From contig JAUCEF010000005.1 of NCBI GenBank assembly GCA_033558025.1, positions 7,750,001 through 7,814,000 on the forward strand: a stretch of DNA of 64,000 nt. The letters are read 5' to 3'. The stretch is from Phytophthora sp. 'mugwort'. Lineage: Eukaryota; Oomycota; Peronosporomycetes; Peronosporales; Peronosporaceae. Shown here in pieces: positions 23,201 to 35,559 of the stretch. The position numbers and the translations under genes are program-made. The notes under the pieces were generated by a model. That model was not told the DNA's origin. It did no database searches and saw only the letters and a program-made list of their open reading frames with translations. The first letter of the stretch is position 1; each line of letters opens with the position of its first letter.

Positions 23201-25832
23201 TTTCCGCTTAACATTTTTCGCATCAATCACTGCCTTCGGTTGATAGGCCAATAGAAATCCACTCAAATCAATTGCAGCTGACGTTGTAGGAAACATGGAC
23301 TGCACCTCCGCTCGTGACGGAAGAAGTGCCTTCATCTCCTTAGTTGCTGCGGCTGAAACAACCGTAGCCGACCCCGTTTGCTGGAACTGCCGATGACCCC
23401 CTAAGGTTGCAGATGCCATTCGTTGTCCTCTTCCAACGCCTGCAGTGAGCTTTGTACTCTCATGCTCAATTACTCTCGCCACTAGTTTTTCGATCTCGGC
23501 GCGAACATCTGAATCGTGCTCATTTTGGAGGCGCTGCATCAAGTCATCGAGCTGCTCCTCGACTTCCTTCGCTGTCATTTGCTCTTCATCATCACTTTCC
23601 TGCTCCGCATTGACATCAGCCGGCATGCATAGCCCCAGCATATCTAGAGGGAACTTGCACATCGCTATATAAGCGGACTTCCGCACATTTGGATGGGCAC
23701 TGTCAGCACACTCCCAAGCCTGATCGAGCAGCTTAAACGCATGGTTTTCATTCGCTGCACTCTCAGCGCCACCAAGTGCGTAAAAGCAGCATAAGCGCTC
23801 TTGGAAGAGTGGTTCGTCAGTACAGATCACTTTGTTCTTACGCATCTTCTGAGCGATGACCTTGAACGCGACGTAAAAGTCCAAACAGTCACCAGCACAC
23901 AAGGCGGTGATCGCATCCATGGCCATTGAAACCACCGACTCCAATTCATCTTCAAGAAATTCTTGAATGGACGAAATGAACTGGACACCTAGCTCAGGGT
24001 CCTTCTCGCAAAGCGCTTTAATCGTAGCCATTCTTACGACGTGAAGCTCTATATCCTCGTCAGGAGAAGTTGATTCAAGCAGCATAGACTCCAGTCGTGG
24101 AAAAACACGAGACTCGTATCGCCACACTTCATACATGAGTTTAACCGCTATCGACCGCATCTTCGCGGTGGCATTCATGGTGTCAATTAAACAAAGCACG
24201 ATCCGCATAGTGTCAGTTGTAGTAGCACCCAGTCCTGCCAAAGAATACAAACAGGACGCCATCCACTCGCCAAAGCGGCGTGCTGAAGCTGGCTTGGCAG
24301 GTGCAGGTGGGGGCTGCGAAACGAGGAAAACCAAACTCGCCACGAGCGCTTTGGTAGAATCAGCTCTCCAGAATTTGGGGCTGCTAGTCACTTGACGTTG
24401 TAAACACTTCGCAGCACAACTCTGAACAGAAGACCGTTCGTCCGACAGGAGCGCCACCAAAAGCAATGCGAGCCATTTATCCGTAGAAGCACTAGCCGCA
24501 GAAGATGCAGCATCCTTGGACGTAAACAACGTACTCAACCACCTCTGGCAACTTTCTTCATCGACAATCAGTTGCATAGCCGAACGCGCATGGGCTGAAG
24601 TCTCTGTCGGGTGTGCATCTCTCCCAATCTCGTGCTGACGATGAAAGTTGCTCTTTGACTTGATTGTAACCACCCGGTTAAGCAAATCAGATGCAGTATT
24701 GCCATGGACCGATATCATAGATGACAATGGCAACACTAGAACTTCAACGTAGACATTGCGCTTGTCCATCCGACTTGAAACAACATTTTCACCGAATTCC
24801 AGCGTATCCTTCAGCACACGCAGCATCAACTGCTGCTCTAGCGGCGTCTCGCACTTGCCCACCAGGAAGTAGGCAGTCATCGTCAGAAACACCGAGCACC
24901 AAAATGCCTCGGGTACACACCGAGCCAGCTGCCACAGCGATTGCAGCAGGGGCACAACACCCGCATCTCTTTCGGTCAAAATCTGCATCGCCTCCAGCAC
25001 GAAGCGCGCCGTCCGCGCCGCGAGCGTCACCTGCTCCTTAGTCTGAGTGGCAAAAGAGCTCAGCAGATCCACCACCAGTGCCACGTGGGCTCCATAGGTG
25101 GCCTCGGAGAGCTGCAAGTGTGGGACGAGCTCCAGCGCCTCCACCAGGATGCGGGCCGCAGTTGTCCGCACACGTGCGTTGTCCTCGAAGTGCCAGGCGA
25201 TGGGAGCCATAGCGTTCAGCACGGCGGCCTTGTGTCCTTCTGTTTGTCTACTGTCCATGAGGACAGTCTTGAAGATAGGAGATACAATTTCAAGTGTCAT
25301 CTGGACTCGACCAAGGTCCACCTTGGAACTGTAAATGGGGCCATCGGCAGCTGTGAGAGCCGCCAAGTAGCCCGGCAACACGCTGTTATTAGCGTGCAAG
25401 ACCTTGAGCAGCACTTTACGCAGGGTGGACGCCTCCAGTGACTCCAGCAGGTGGACGCTCTGCTGAAGCAGCACGAAGCCTAGGAACTCGGCCTTACTCG
25501 CCGGCTTGGTGCAAATGGCCGCAGCTTGTTGCAGTTTCTCATACAAATTTCCAGTGAGTCCAGTGGAGTGATGGTCTTTTGCGCATTGTTGCAGTCCTTG
25601 TGGTAAATAAAGAGGAGTAACGACATGTATACATGGTCAGCAGAGAGAGTGTGTATACCGGTAGAAACGACATGTAGCACGTACCGAAGACAAGGTTCTG
25701 CGTCTCTGCCAGCGAAGGCGTGGAGATAAGGCGGTCGAAGGCCTGGTCCATGGCATTGGAGATCGCAGGGGTCGTCGAGACCTGTCGTAGCGCCTTCAGC
25801 AGCGTGGCCAACGTCGGCGTTGGTGCCGACAT
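20216..25832 (-). CDS. focadhesin/RST1-like ARM-repeat protein
   Basis: Two exons: 25832-25685 (start MSAPTPTLATLLK) and 25575-20216. The 109-nt GT-AG intron splits an Asp codon, and the product is 1,835 aa. Almost the whole protein is helical-repeat (HEAT/ARM-like) sequence without membrane segments. An acidic charged linker lies near residue 700, with ESDDEEQ followed by a predicted coiled segment. Length and overall pattern suit the focadhesin/RST1 family (DUF3730/focadhesin domains), large proteins linked in animals and plants to the SKI complex and exosome-mediated RNA decay. That assignment is from general resemblance, so another giant ARM protein is possible. A broken copy of the last coding bases lies at 35170-35380 on the other strand. 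Confidence 0.7.
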
Positions 25833-26042
25833 GTGGATGGATATGAAATCAGGTGTAGTGTACACGATCCTATTTGACCATCACTCTCCGACTTCCCTTA
25901 AGAGTAGTAAATGTAGTATAATAAGTATTAATATATTATAACTACTGTACAGAAGTTTTTTTTTAAGTTAGTACATATATTGTGGTAATAGTTCAATAAT
26001 ATCTATATGTACAAATGTTTTGTAACTACTGTAAAGTAGCTA
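25833..26042. other. AT-rich spacer upstream of focadhesin-like gene
   Basis: Presumed promoter region of the minus-strand gene. It is AT-rich and I see no strong core promoter match. It ends at the TTAA flanking the palindrome. Confidence 0.5.
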
Positions 26043-26049
26043 TTAACCT

Positions 26050-29000
26050 CCCGCACTCACGGCATTTATCGCCCCCTATCAACGACCCAACATGTTGTAT
26101 ATACAACATGTTAAGAAAAGGCCTAACTTCATTTTTGTATTGACCACTATAAGTACGACGTCCTTGTATATTTTGCGGGAAGCTGACCTGATCCCGACAG
26201 ATCGCTTGCAAATGCTATCGTAGCGCTTTGCACCAGCATGTTGTCGGATACATTAACGTCGCACGGATTTCAAACAGGTTGGACATTATACGTATTGGGA
26301 TTGACCTTATTATAAGAAGTGGACAAAGTCAAACATTTCTGCCAAACTATGCAAGGTAATCATTGATTGTTACCAATGTAACGAACTAAGCGCCCAAGCA
26401 ATTAAACACACTGATGGAATGCCTTCATCATAGGCGTCGTCCCTACTCACTATCGGCTTCATCACTTGCCTCCCCACGCGACGCCGCTGTCGCTGCCGCA
26501 TCGCTTGCACCATCGTCATCATCTTCTCCTTCCTTATCCTTGCTCTCGCCGTCTTCGGTCGCAGCACGGCGGTGCTTCTTGCCAATCCCGCGTATCTGGA
26601 TATCGCGGCCGACACGAGGCCGCGGGCGCTCTTCGCCGTTCTTCCATTGACGTGCCAGATCTGATGGCACGTCATGATGTTGCCCACGTAGTGGTTGGGA
26701 TGCACACGATCGCACAGGTACACGCTATACCACCTTTAAAGAACAAGCAACACGTTAGAATACATGCAGAAGAACATCTCGTCCACACTTATCGCTTATT
26801 CCCCTCGCTGCATGCCTCGCAGTAGAATCTCGTAGCACAGCGTTGCCCCAATGTCTCCTTCCTGATAGAACAAACCTTGCACTGGCGATGGGGTCGCTTG
26901 CGAACACCCTCCCGAATCTGCATCCATTCCGGAAACTCACGGAGGCGATGCTCAGCCGAAACAATCCCCCTCGTGGGCGTTAGAGGTCCTGGCGAGAAGC
27001 TCTACATCAATACACGCGTTAGCAATATATACAACGTGTTGGCAAAAGATCGTGTAGTGCATACCTCCTCCACAAAATCTTCGGCAGTGACCAGAAGAAG
27101 CTGCGCCTGCAACACCTCCAGGAACTGGGCATGATCTGCAGTCGGTTCACCTCTCTGCTTCTGGGCCTCGCGATAGACGATGAACGCATCCACGATCGCC
27201 ACATCGACAAGGCCCAAGAAGATGGTCTTGTAGTATTTTCTGAGACGCACGGAGAGCTGCAGCGAATAGCGCTTCAGCCGCAATTGGTCGTGGACATCAA
27301 CCCCACCCATCCAGCGATGATAGGCACACATCGCGGACGGGCAAGGTATGACCTTCCTCTGGCCACCAGGAATGTGGCGGCCTGTGTTCATGCAACCACA
27401 AATGCAGTATGTTAGTCCCTGATCATTAGCAGTAGAGACTAGTATTCTTACCACACGTCTCCATCGCAGTGCTGGTGCCCGTGGAGAGTAGATACACTGG
27501 AAACCTGTCCCACCACTGCAACACCTGAAGGTCGGGACAACATTTCGCAACAGCAGTGGTGGCCGACCCGCGAGCCACATTTGCTGGGCGCGACGCTTCC
27601 TTGACAATCAGTGTTGGAGGGAATCCCTTCTTGTTCGTCTGTATCGTTCCGACTGCGTGTACGTTCCTAGGCAGCAGCTGCATTGCGAGCTGAATAGATG
27701 TATAAAATCGGTCAGTCACCACTGCGTGGAAAACACCTTTTTGAGAGGGGGGGTGGGCTTCATGTAAGTTCCTGATGACTGCTGCAGGTCCCGAATTCAG
27801 GTCCGCAGTAAACCTCGTGGGATCATCACCACCAAGCTCGTCCGTATGCTGGTTCGTTCTGCAATAGACCTCTAGCCTACCATGTAGAATATACAACATA
27901 GCCACCGGGTAACATGAGTTAATATATAACATGTGTAACTTAGCCAAAAAAAGAAACACCGCAGGTCTCCATGATGGAGGCGCGGTGTAAAAATATCAAT
28001 ACGCAGCACAATACGTAAGAGCCTACCACATGTAGGGAAACGTACTGGAGACAGTAGGCAGTGTCTGCACAACAGGTCATGAACAACTTAGTACCCCATT
28101 TGTGGGGCTTGTCCTTCATATTTGCCTCGTCACATTGTGGCGGCTTCTCGACAGAATCAATGCTTCGTCAAAAGCCAGCACTGGAGGCACCACGTATCTC
28201 TGGCGAATGTCTGCTGCAACGTGTCCATACACTGAGCGAACCTTCCGAGCTCGATTCGTCTCCGTCCGCGAGCCCGTGTTGTCAGTGAAATTTAAATTCT
28301 GCATTACCTGCCCAAACCGCGCCTTCGACATATAGCGCCCAATGTCCCTTTTGGGACAGCACCAATAGACGTCTTCCCCATAGATCAGCATCCTAGAAAT
28401 GAGTAGTCCGATGCAATGCATAATGTCCTCTGGTAGAATCTTCTTGTGCTTTTTCGACTCTCGAAGCAGCACATCATCTCGCGTAACATCCCCATCTTGG
28501 TTCACCTGCTTCTCGTACATCCTGTCAACTCTTTCGTTCAGATGCTGATTGTAGTATTGATTGCTCTTTGTTGCAACACGCCGCCATACCCTGGGGGGCA
28601 TGAAAAAGAAGAACAGTTGCAAAGGTGACTCGGCTCTTTCGAGCACAGCATCAGTTAGACCGTACTCTCCGTCGTACACCCAGTATATGCCTCCGTTCGT
28701 TCAGGAGTTGTTCCAGCATCCAGAAACACAATACAACATGAGGCGAGTTAGAGAATGCTATATATACAACCTGCCGTAAAGATGAGCTCACCAAAATTTC
28801 CAACCGTCCACTCGCATCTTCTTCAGCGCGTTCTCATCCAGCGCGAGATCCTCCATCTCGTCCGGCGTCAACATGTCCCAATTCGTAGTAGTCGCTGCCC
28901 AGTCACGAGGCAGCTTATCAATAAAATTGCAGCCTTCATCCGCTTGCGCTGAAGCTCACGCTGCTGTCGTTTTTTTCCTCGAAGAATGAATGCCGCACCG

Positions 29001-30524
29001 CTCAAACCTCCATCACTTTCGCCCGACAAATCATCTGCCTCATCAGGTCCACCTCTCTCGGCCAGCAATGATTCTCCAGCCTCCAAATCTCCCGCAGCCA
29101 CCCCCTTCGTCTCAACGTACCAGTCATCCGATTCTGCCTCATCTTCATCCATATCCGAATCCAACACTTCGGTACAATCACCACGAGTAATCGAACCAAC
29201 ATGATCCGCCGTCACGGCTAGAGCACCATCAAGTCCTTCAGCTTTAGCTAGCTCCATAGTAAGTGCATAGCGTACATGTCAACCATACAACGTCAACAAG
29301 TTGTGAACATGTTACATATCCATCATGAAAGAATACATACCTGGATGCCGGCCGCGGGGTCTGTATTGCCGACCGTTCTCCGGTTGCTTCACCATCTACT
29401 ATTGACACACTGGCACAATCACACATACAGCATCATGAAATCAGAACAAGACGTATATACACCATGTAAAGAGTACCCACCTGCTCACACCAGGTGCGGC
29501 TTCTACCGTTTCCGTCGAAGACACGCTCTCGTCGTCACCATCCTCACCCTCATCAGCGTCTGCAACATGAGGACTCGTCTTCTTCTTCGCCTTCTTCGAA
29601 GAAGACGCCTTCGGGGACGCTTTCCTCTTGCCGGACGCCTTTGCCCCTGCAGCACTCGCTACGGCGTCGACCTTCTTCGTTGCAGCTGTGCAAGTGCCGC
29701 TTCGTGAGCATCAGCAGCACGGAGTTCTTCGTCTGTCATCCGTACTCGCTCACTCGCCTTGGCAGCTGAGCGCTTGCTGGTTGCTGCCTTCGCATAATCA
29801 ACAGCCCTCGTCTCTTTGGCCTGTTCTCCTCCCCCGCTTTGGCAACCACCTGCCGTTTCGTCACCTCCTTCTGCTTGCCCGGCGCCTGTTTGCCTCCGTC
29901 TGTCGTCGAGTGGGCGGGGCCCTTACCTCTCGTCCCAACCTTTCTGTCCTCTGTGGCTCTGGCTGCCTCCTCCTCCAGGCGGTCCTTCATCCGCTTTTGC
30001 AGCAGCAATGTACGATGCCACCTTGCCGGGTGGCGGTCGAAGAGGAGGTGCGGATGGCTTCCGCACAGGCACCGTTGTCACCGCCCTCTCCGTGCCGACC
30101 GCGTCCACAACCGTCCCCGTCCCCGCGCCCGTCTCCCTCTCCGTGCCCGCCGCCTTCTCCGTGTTCGCCGCCAACCCCGCGTCCGCAGCCGACTCCGCTC
30201 TCGGCTGCTCTTCTTCGAAGTTAGCGTCCTCCTCCTAGCCCATCCAAGTAGGCACGGTGCTCTGCCATAATGCGCTGTCGGTCTGCTACGGATCGACCCT
30301 CCAGCTGGGCCACAAAGTTTTCGTGGTCGCGGCGAGTCTCGCGTCGTGCCGCCATCTCTCGTTCTTGGTTGTTCTAGAATGAGCGAGATGGCGGCTTCGC
30401 AGCCACGAATCCACGTGTCTTGTCGCAAAAACATCAATCGTTCCCAGCGCCTTTTTGTGTAATTTCAAGAACCTTTTTTGCGATTTTTCAGCCTAGCCCC
30501 GTGCTTTCCAACGTCTATATATAT
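26050..30524 (-). repeat. left arm of the palindrome
   Basis: 4,475 nt, near-identical inverted copy of 30571-35045. It carries the minus-strand transposase copy. Confidence 0.95.
26443..30355 (-). pseudogene. piggyBac-like transposase, left copy
   Basis: Mirror image of the right-hand copy with the same exon pieces, frameshifts and stops; see 30740-34652. The DDE-type core is at about 28679-28116 and 27885-27080, and the Cys-rich C-terminal part at about 27000-26443. One difference is at 29412, where the splice acceptor is CAG instead of TAG; both would be usable. No frame-restoring difference from the other copy was found. Confidence 0.8.
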
Positions 30525-30570
30525 ATACAACATGTTATCCATTTTAACGTCTATATATATATACAACATG
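30525..30570. repeat. palindrome centre with 24-nt direct repeat
   Basis: The 46-nt unpaired centre is AT-rich. A 24-nt sequence starting ACGTCTATATATATATAC and ending AACATG occurs at 30511-30534 and again at 30547-30570, so one copy overlaps the arm end. The second copy continues into ATATATATAGACGT, giving a small nested hairpin. Confidence 0.85.
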
Positions 30571-33500
30571 ATATATATAGACGTTGGAATGCACGGGGCT
30601 AGGCTGAAAAATCGCAAAAAAGGTTCTTAAAATTACACAAAAAGGCGCTGGGAACGATTGATGTTTTTGCGACAAGACACGTGGATTCGTGGCTGCGAAG
30701 CCGCCATCTCGCTCATTCTAGAACAACCAAGAACGAGAGATGGCGGCACGACGCGAGACTCGCCGCGACCACGAAAACTTTGTGGCCCAGCTGGAGGGTC
30801 GATCCGTAGCAGACCGACAGCGCATTATGGCAGAGCACCGTGCCTACTTGGATGGGCTAGGAGGAGGACGCTAACTTCGAAGAAGAGCAGCCGAGAGCGG
30901 AGTCGGCTGCGGACGCGGGGTTGGCGGCGAACACGGAGAAGGCGGCGGGCACGGAGAGGGAGACGGGCGCGGGGACGGGGACGGTTGTGGACGCGGTCGG
31001 CACGGAGAGGGCGGTGACAACGGTGCCTGTGCGGAAGCCATCCGCACCTCCTCTTCGACCGCCACCCGGCAAGGTGGCATCGTACATTGCTGCTGCAAAA
31101 GCGGATGAAGGACCGCCTGGAGGAGGAGGCAGCCAGAGCCACAGAGGACAGAAAGGTTGGGACGAGAGGTAAGGGCCCCGCCCACTCGACGACAGACGGA
31201 GGCAAACAGGCGCCGGGCAAGCAGAAGGAGGTGACGAAACGGCAGGTGGTTGCCAAAGCGGGGGAGGAGAACAGGCCAAAGAGACGAGGGCTGTTGATTA
31301 TGCGAAGGCAGCAACCAGCAAGCGCTCAGCTGCCAAGGCGAGTGAGCGAGTACGGATGACAGACGAAGAACTCCGTGCTGCTGATGCTCACGAAGCGGCA
31401 CTTGCACAGCTGCAACGAAGAAGGTCGACGCCGTAGCGAGTGCTGCAGGGGCAAAGGCGTCCGGCAAGAGGAAAGCGTCCCCGAAGGCGTCTTCTTCGAA
31501 GAAGGCGAAGAAGAAGACGAGTCCTCATGTTGCAGACGCTGATGAGGGTGAGGATGGTGACGACGAGAGCGTGTCTTCGACGGAAACGGTAGAAGCCGCA
31601 CCTGGTGTGAGCAGGTGGGTACTCTTTACATGGTGTATATACGTCTTGTTCTGATTTCATGATGCTGTATGTGTGATTGTGCTAGTGTGTCAATAGTAGA
31701 TGGTGAAGCAACCGGAGAACGGTCGGCAATACAGACCCCGCGGCCGGCATCCAGGTATGTATTCTTTCATGATGGATATGTAACATGTTCACAACTTGTT
31801 GACGTTGTATGGTTGACATGTACGCTATGCACTTACTATGGAGCTAGCTAAAGCTGAAGGACTTGATGGTGCTCTAGCCGTGACGGCGGATCATGTTGGT
31901 TCGATTACTCGTGGTGATTGTACCGAAGTGTTGGATTCGGATATGGATGAAGATGAGGCAGAATCGGATGACTGGTACGTTGAGACGAAGGGGGTGGCTG
32001 CGGGAGATTTGGAGGCTGGAGAATCATTGCTGGCCGAGAGAGGTGGACCTGATGAGGCAGATGATTTGTCGGGCGAAAGTGATGGAGGTTTGAGCGGTGC
32101 GGCATTCATTCTTCGAGGAAAAAAACGACAGCAGCGTGAGCTTCAGCGCAAGCGGATGAAGGCTGCAATTTTATTGATAAGCTGCCTCGTGACTGGGCAG
32201 CGACTACTACGAATTGGGACATGTTGACGCCGGACGAGATGGAGGATCTCGCGCTGGATGAGAACGCGCTGAAGAAGATGCGAGTGGACGGTTGGAAATT
32301 TTGGTGAGCTCATCTTTACGGCAGGTTGTATATATAGCATTCTCTAACTCGCCTCATGTTGTATTGTGTTTCTGGATGCTGGAACAACTCCTGAACGAAC
32401 GGAGGCATATACTGGGTGTACGACGGAGAGTACGGTCTAACTGATGCTGTGCTCGAAAGAGCCGAGTCACCTTTGCAACTGTTCTTCTTTTTCATGCCCC
32501 CCAGGGTATGGCGGCGTGTTGCAACAAAGAGCAATCAATACTACAATCAGCATCTGAACGAAAGAGTTGACAGGATGTACGAGAAGCAGGTGAACCAAGA
32601 TGGGGATGTTACGCGAGATGATGTGCTGCTTCGAGAGTCGAAAAAGCACAAGAAGATTCTACCAGAGGACATTATGCATTGCATCGGACTACTCATTTCT
32701 AGGATGCTGATCTATGGGGAAGACGTCTATTGGTGCTGTCCCAAAAGGGACATTGGGCGCTATATGTCGAAGGCGCGGTTTGGGCAGGTAATGCAGAATT
32801 TAAATTTCACTGACAACACGGGCTCGCGGACGGAGACGAATCGAGCTCGGAAGGTTCGCTCAGTGTATGGACACGTTGCAGCAGACATTCGCCAGAGATA
32901 CGTGGTGCCTCCAGTGCTGGCTTTTGACGAAGCATTGATTCTGTCGAGAAGCCGCCACAATGTGACGAGGCAAATATGAAGGACAAGCCCCACAAATGGG
33001 GTACTAAGTTGTTCATGACCTGTTGTGCAGACACTGCCTACTGTCTCCAGTACGTTTCCCTACATGTGGTAGGCTCTTACGTATTGTGCTGCGTATTGAT
33101 ATTTTTACACCGCGCCTCCATCATGGAGACCTGCGGTGTTTCTTTTTTTGGCTAAGTTACACATGTTATATATTAACTCATGTTACCCGGTGGCTATGTT
33201 GTATATTCTACATGGTAGGCTAGAGGTCTATTGCAGAACGAACCAGCATACGGACGAGCTTGGTGGTGATGATCCCACGAGGTTTACTGCGGACCTGAAT
33301 TCGGGACCTGCAGCAGTCATCAGGAACTTACATGAAGCCCACCCCCCCTCTCAAAAAGGTGTTTTCCACGCAGTGGTGACTGACCGATTTTATACATCTA
33401 TTCAGCTCGCAATGCAGCTGCTGCCTAGGAACGTACACGCAGTCGGAACGATACAGACGAACAAGAAGGGATTCCCTCCAACACTGATTGTCAAGGAAGC

Positions 33501-35045
33501 GTCGCGCCCAGCAAATGTGGCTCGCGGGTCGGCCACCACTGCTGTTGCGAAATGTTGTCCCGACCTTCAGGTGTTGCAGTGGTGGGACAGGTTTCCAGTG
33601 TATCTACTCTCCACGGGCACCAGCACTGCGATGGAGACGTGTGGTAAGAATACTAGTCTCTACTGCTAATGATCAGGGACTAACATACTGCATTTGTGGT
33701 TGCATGAACACAGGCCGCCACATTCCTGGTGGCCAGAGGAAGGTCATACCTTGCCCGTCCGCGATGTGTGCCTATCATCGCTGGATGGGTGGGGTTGATG
33801 TCCACGACCAATTGCGGCTGAAGCGCTATTCGCTGCAGCTCTCCGTGCGTCTCAGAAAATACTACAAGACCATCTTCTTGGGCCTTGTCGATGTGGCGAT
33901 CGTGGATGCGTTCATCGTCTATCGCGAGGCCCAGAAGCAGAGAGGTGAACCGACTGCAGATCATGCCCAGTTCCTGGAGGTGTTGCAGGCGCAGCTTCTT
34001 CTGGTCACTGCCGAAGATTTTGTGGAGGAGGTATGCACTACACGATCTTTTGCCAACACGTTGTATATATTGCTAACGCGTGTATTGATGTAGAGCTTCT
34101 CGCCAGGACCTCTAACGCCCACGAGGGGGATTGTTTCGGCTGAGCATCGCCTCCGTGAGTTTCCGGAATGGATGCAGATTCGGGAGGGTGTTCGCAAGCG
34201 ACCCCATCGCCAGTGCAAGGTTTGTTCTATCAGGAAGGAGACATTGGGGCAACGCTGTGCTACGAGATTCTACTGCGAGGCATGCAGCGAGGGGAATAAG
34301 CGATAAGTGTGGACGAGATGTTCTTCTGCATGTATTCTAACGTGTTGCTTGTTCTTTAAAGGTGGTATAGCGTGTACCTGTGCGATCGTGTGCATCCCAA
34401 CCACTACGTGGGCAACATCATGACGTGCCATCAGATCTGGCACGTCAATGGAAGAACGGCGAAGAGCGCCCGCGGCCTCGTGTCGGCCGCGATATCCAGA
34501 TACGCGGGATTGGCAAGAAGCACCGCCGTGCTGCGACCGAAGACGGCGAGAGCAAGGATAAGGAAGGAGAAGATGATGACGATGGTGCAAGCGATGCGGC
34601 AGCGACAGCGGCGTCGCGTGGGGAGGCAAGTGATGAAGCCGATAGTGAGTAGGGACGACGCCTATGATGAAGGCATTCCATCAGTGTGTTTAATTGCTTG
34701 GGCGCTTAGTTCGTTACATTGGTAACAATCAATGATTACCTTGCATAGTTTGGCAGAAATGTTTGACTTTGTCCACTTCTTATAATAAGGTCAATCCCAA
34801 TACGTATAATGTCCAACCTGTTTGAAATCCGTGCGACGTTAATGTATCCGACAACATGCTGGTGCAAAGCGCTACGATAGCATTTGCAAGCGATCTGTCG
34901 GGATCAGGTCAGCTTCCCGCAAAATATACAAGGACGTCGTACTTATAGTGGTCAATACAAAAATGAAGTTAGGCCTTTTCTTAACATGTTGTATATACAA
35001 CATGTTGGGTCGTTGATAGGGGGCGATAAATGCCGTGAGTGCGGG
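30571..35045 (+). repeat. right arm of the palindrome
   Basis: 4,475 nt, near-identical inverted copy of 26050-30524. It carries the plus-strand transposase copy. Confidence 0.95.
30740..34652 (+). pseudogene. piggyBac-like transposase, right copy
   Basis: The N-terminal part starts with an ATG at 30740 (MAARRETRRDHENFVAQLEG) and runs 44 codons before a stop caused by an apparent extra G near 30860. A Lys-rich, acidic linker with KRKASPKASSSKKAKKK, a likely nuclear localisation signal, follows at about 31410-31614. An acidic stretch follows at 31838-32150. The piggyBac DDE_Tnp_1_7 core begins near 32410. Its putative catalytic Asp sites are VLAFDEA (about 32925), VVTDRFYTS (about 33377) and WMGGVDVHDQ (about 33785). 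A C-terminal cysteine-rich finger (CKVCSIRKE...CEAC) lies near 34215-34300. Introns inferred by frame are 31615-31685, 31755-31843, 32304-32404, 33050-33225, 33644-33713 and 34031-34093. The last donor reads AT rather than GT. At least three frameshifts or stops make it non-functional as written. Confidence 0.8.
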
Positions 35046-35169
35046 GGCGGGGGGTTAGAAATAGCAATGTGAATAATCTGGTTTAATCCTCGGCAAAAAA
35101 AAACGGATCTGCAGCGGCACATCGAAGGGATTAAATGTGCTCGATGCCTGAATATGCGTTAATGTATGA

Positions 35170-35380
35170 GGGTTCATCGCTACGTGAAATCCCTGCTAGT
35201 TGGGGTTAGTCTTTTTTCATATCTTTGGAAGTCGAAGTAAAACGGTGTATCCTGTCGCCCTCCAAGTTTGTAGTCGGCAGATGTATGTAGCAATAGATGG
35301 CAAATGCCGGCATGAGGGCTGTAGAACTCGGTGAATTATGGGGTCGTGCTACAAACTGAAACGTCGACAGTTCTATCTAG
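35170..35380 (+). pseudogene. focadhesin-like 3'-end fragment
   Basis: Sequence such as CAAGTTTGTAGTCGGCAGAT and the final NVDSSI-stop (35360-35380) match the 3' end of the gene at 20216-25832, in inverted orientation. It has an internal stop (TGA before NVDSSI), a frameshift around 35300 and many substitutions. Only the last 50-70 codons are recognisable. Confidence 0.8.
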
Positions 35381-35559
35381 CCCAGCTGGTGCGCAAGAAC
35401 CAACGACGTAAAGGACGCAAACTAAATGCAATGCTCATTTTGGCGGCGCCGGTACAAAAATTGCAGATCCCAAGTTGCCCTGAAAGCTGTGGTAAACGAC
35501 GAAGAAAGCGCGGCGTATACTGATACGAGCGTTGGCGGGTCTGCTGCAAGTCGAGGTGG

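Larger units (their letters stand above)
26047..35054. mobile_element. giant palindrome made of two head-to-head piggyBac-like copies
   Basis: The left half (26050-30524) is the reverse complement of the right half (30571-35045) without indels: every feature at position x recurs at 61095 minus x. At least three mismatches were found (30466/30629, 30505/30590, 29412/31683). Both outer ends read C-rich ends followed by GCACTCACGGCATTTATCG. The left end is flanked by TTAA (26043-26046) and the right by TTAG (35055-35058), close to the TTAA target duplication used by piggyBac. The right end has about six extra G/C bases from a G-run. Each arm holds a decayed transposase gene whose 5' end faces the centre. 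No C-rich end of this type is seen at the centre, so only the outer ends look like transposon termini. Confidence 0.85.

Noticed and set aside
29628..30224. 198-codon Pro/Ser-rich frame, repeated at 30871-31467
   Set aside because: Antisense to the N-terminal linker of the piggyBac gene in each arm. Pro-rich content is the mirror of Gly/Arg-rich coding.
26050..35045. Palindrome as a pure assembly artefact
   Set aside because: Not fully excluded, but three mismatches between arms, an asymmetric centre and different outer flanks argue for two real copies.
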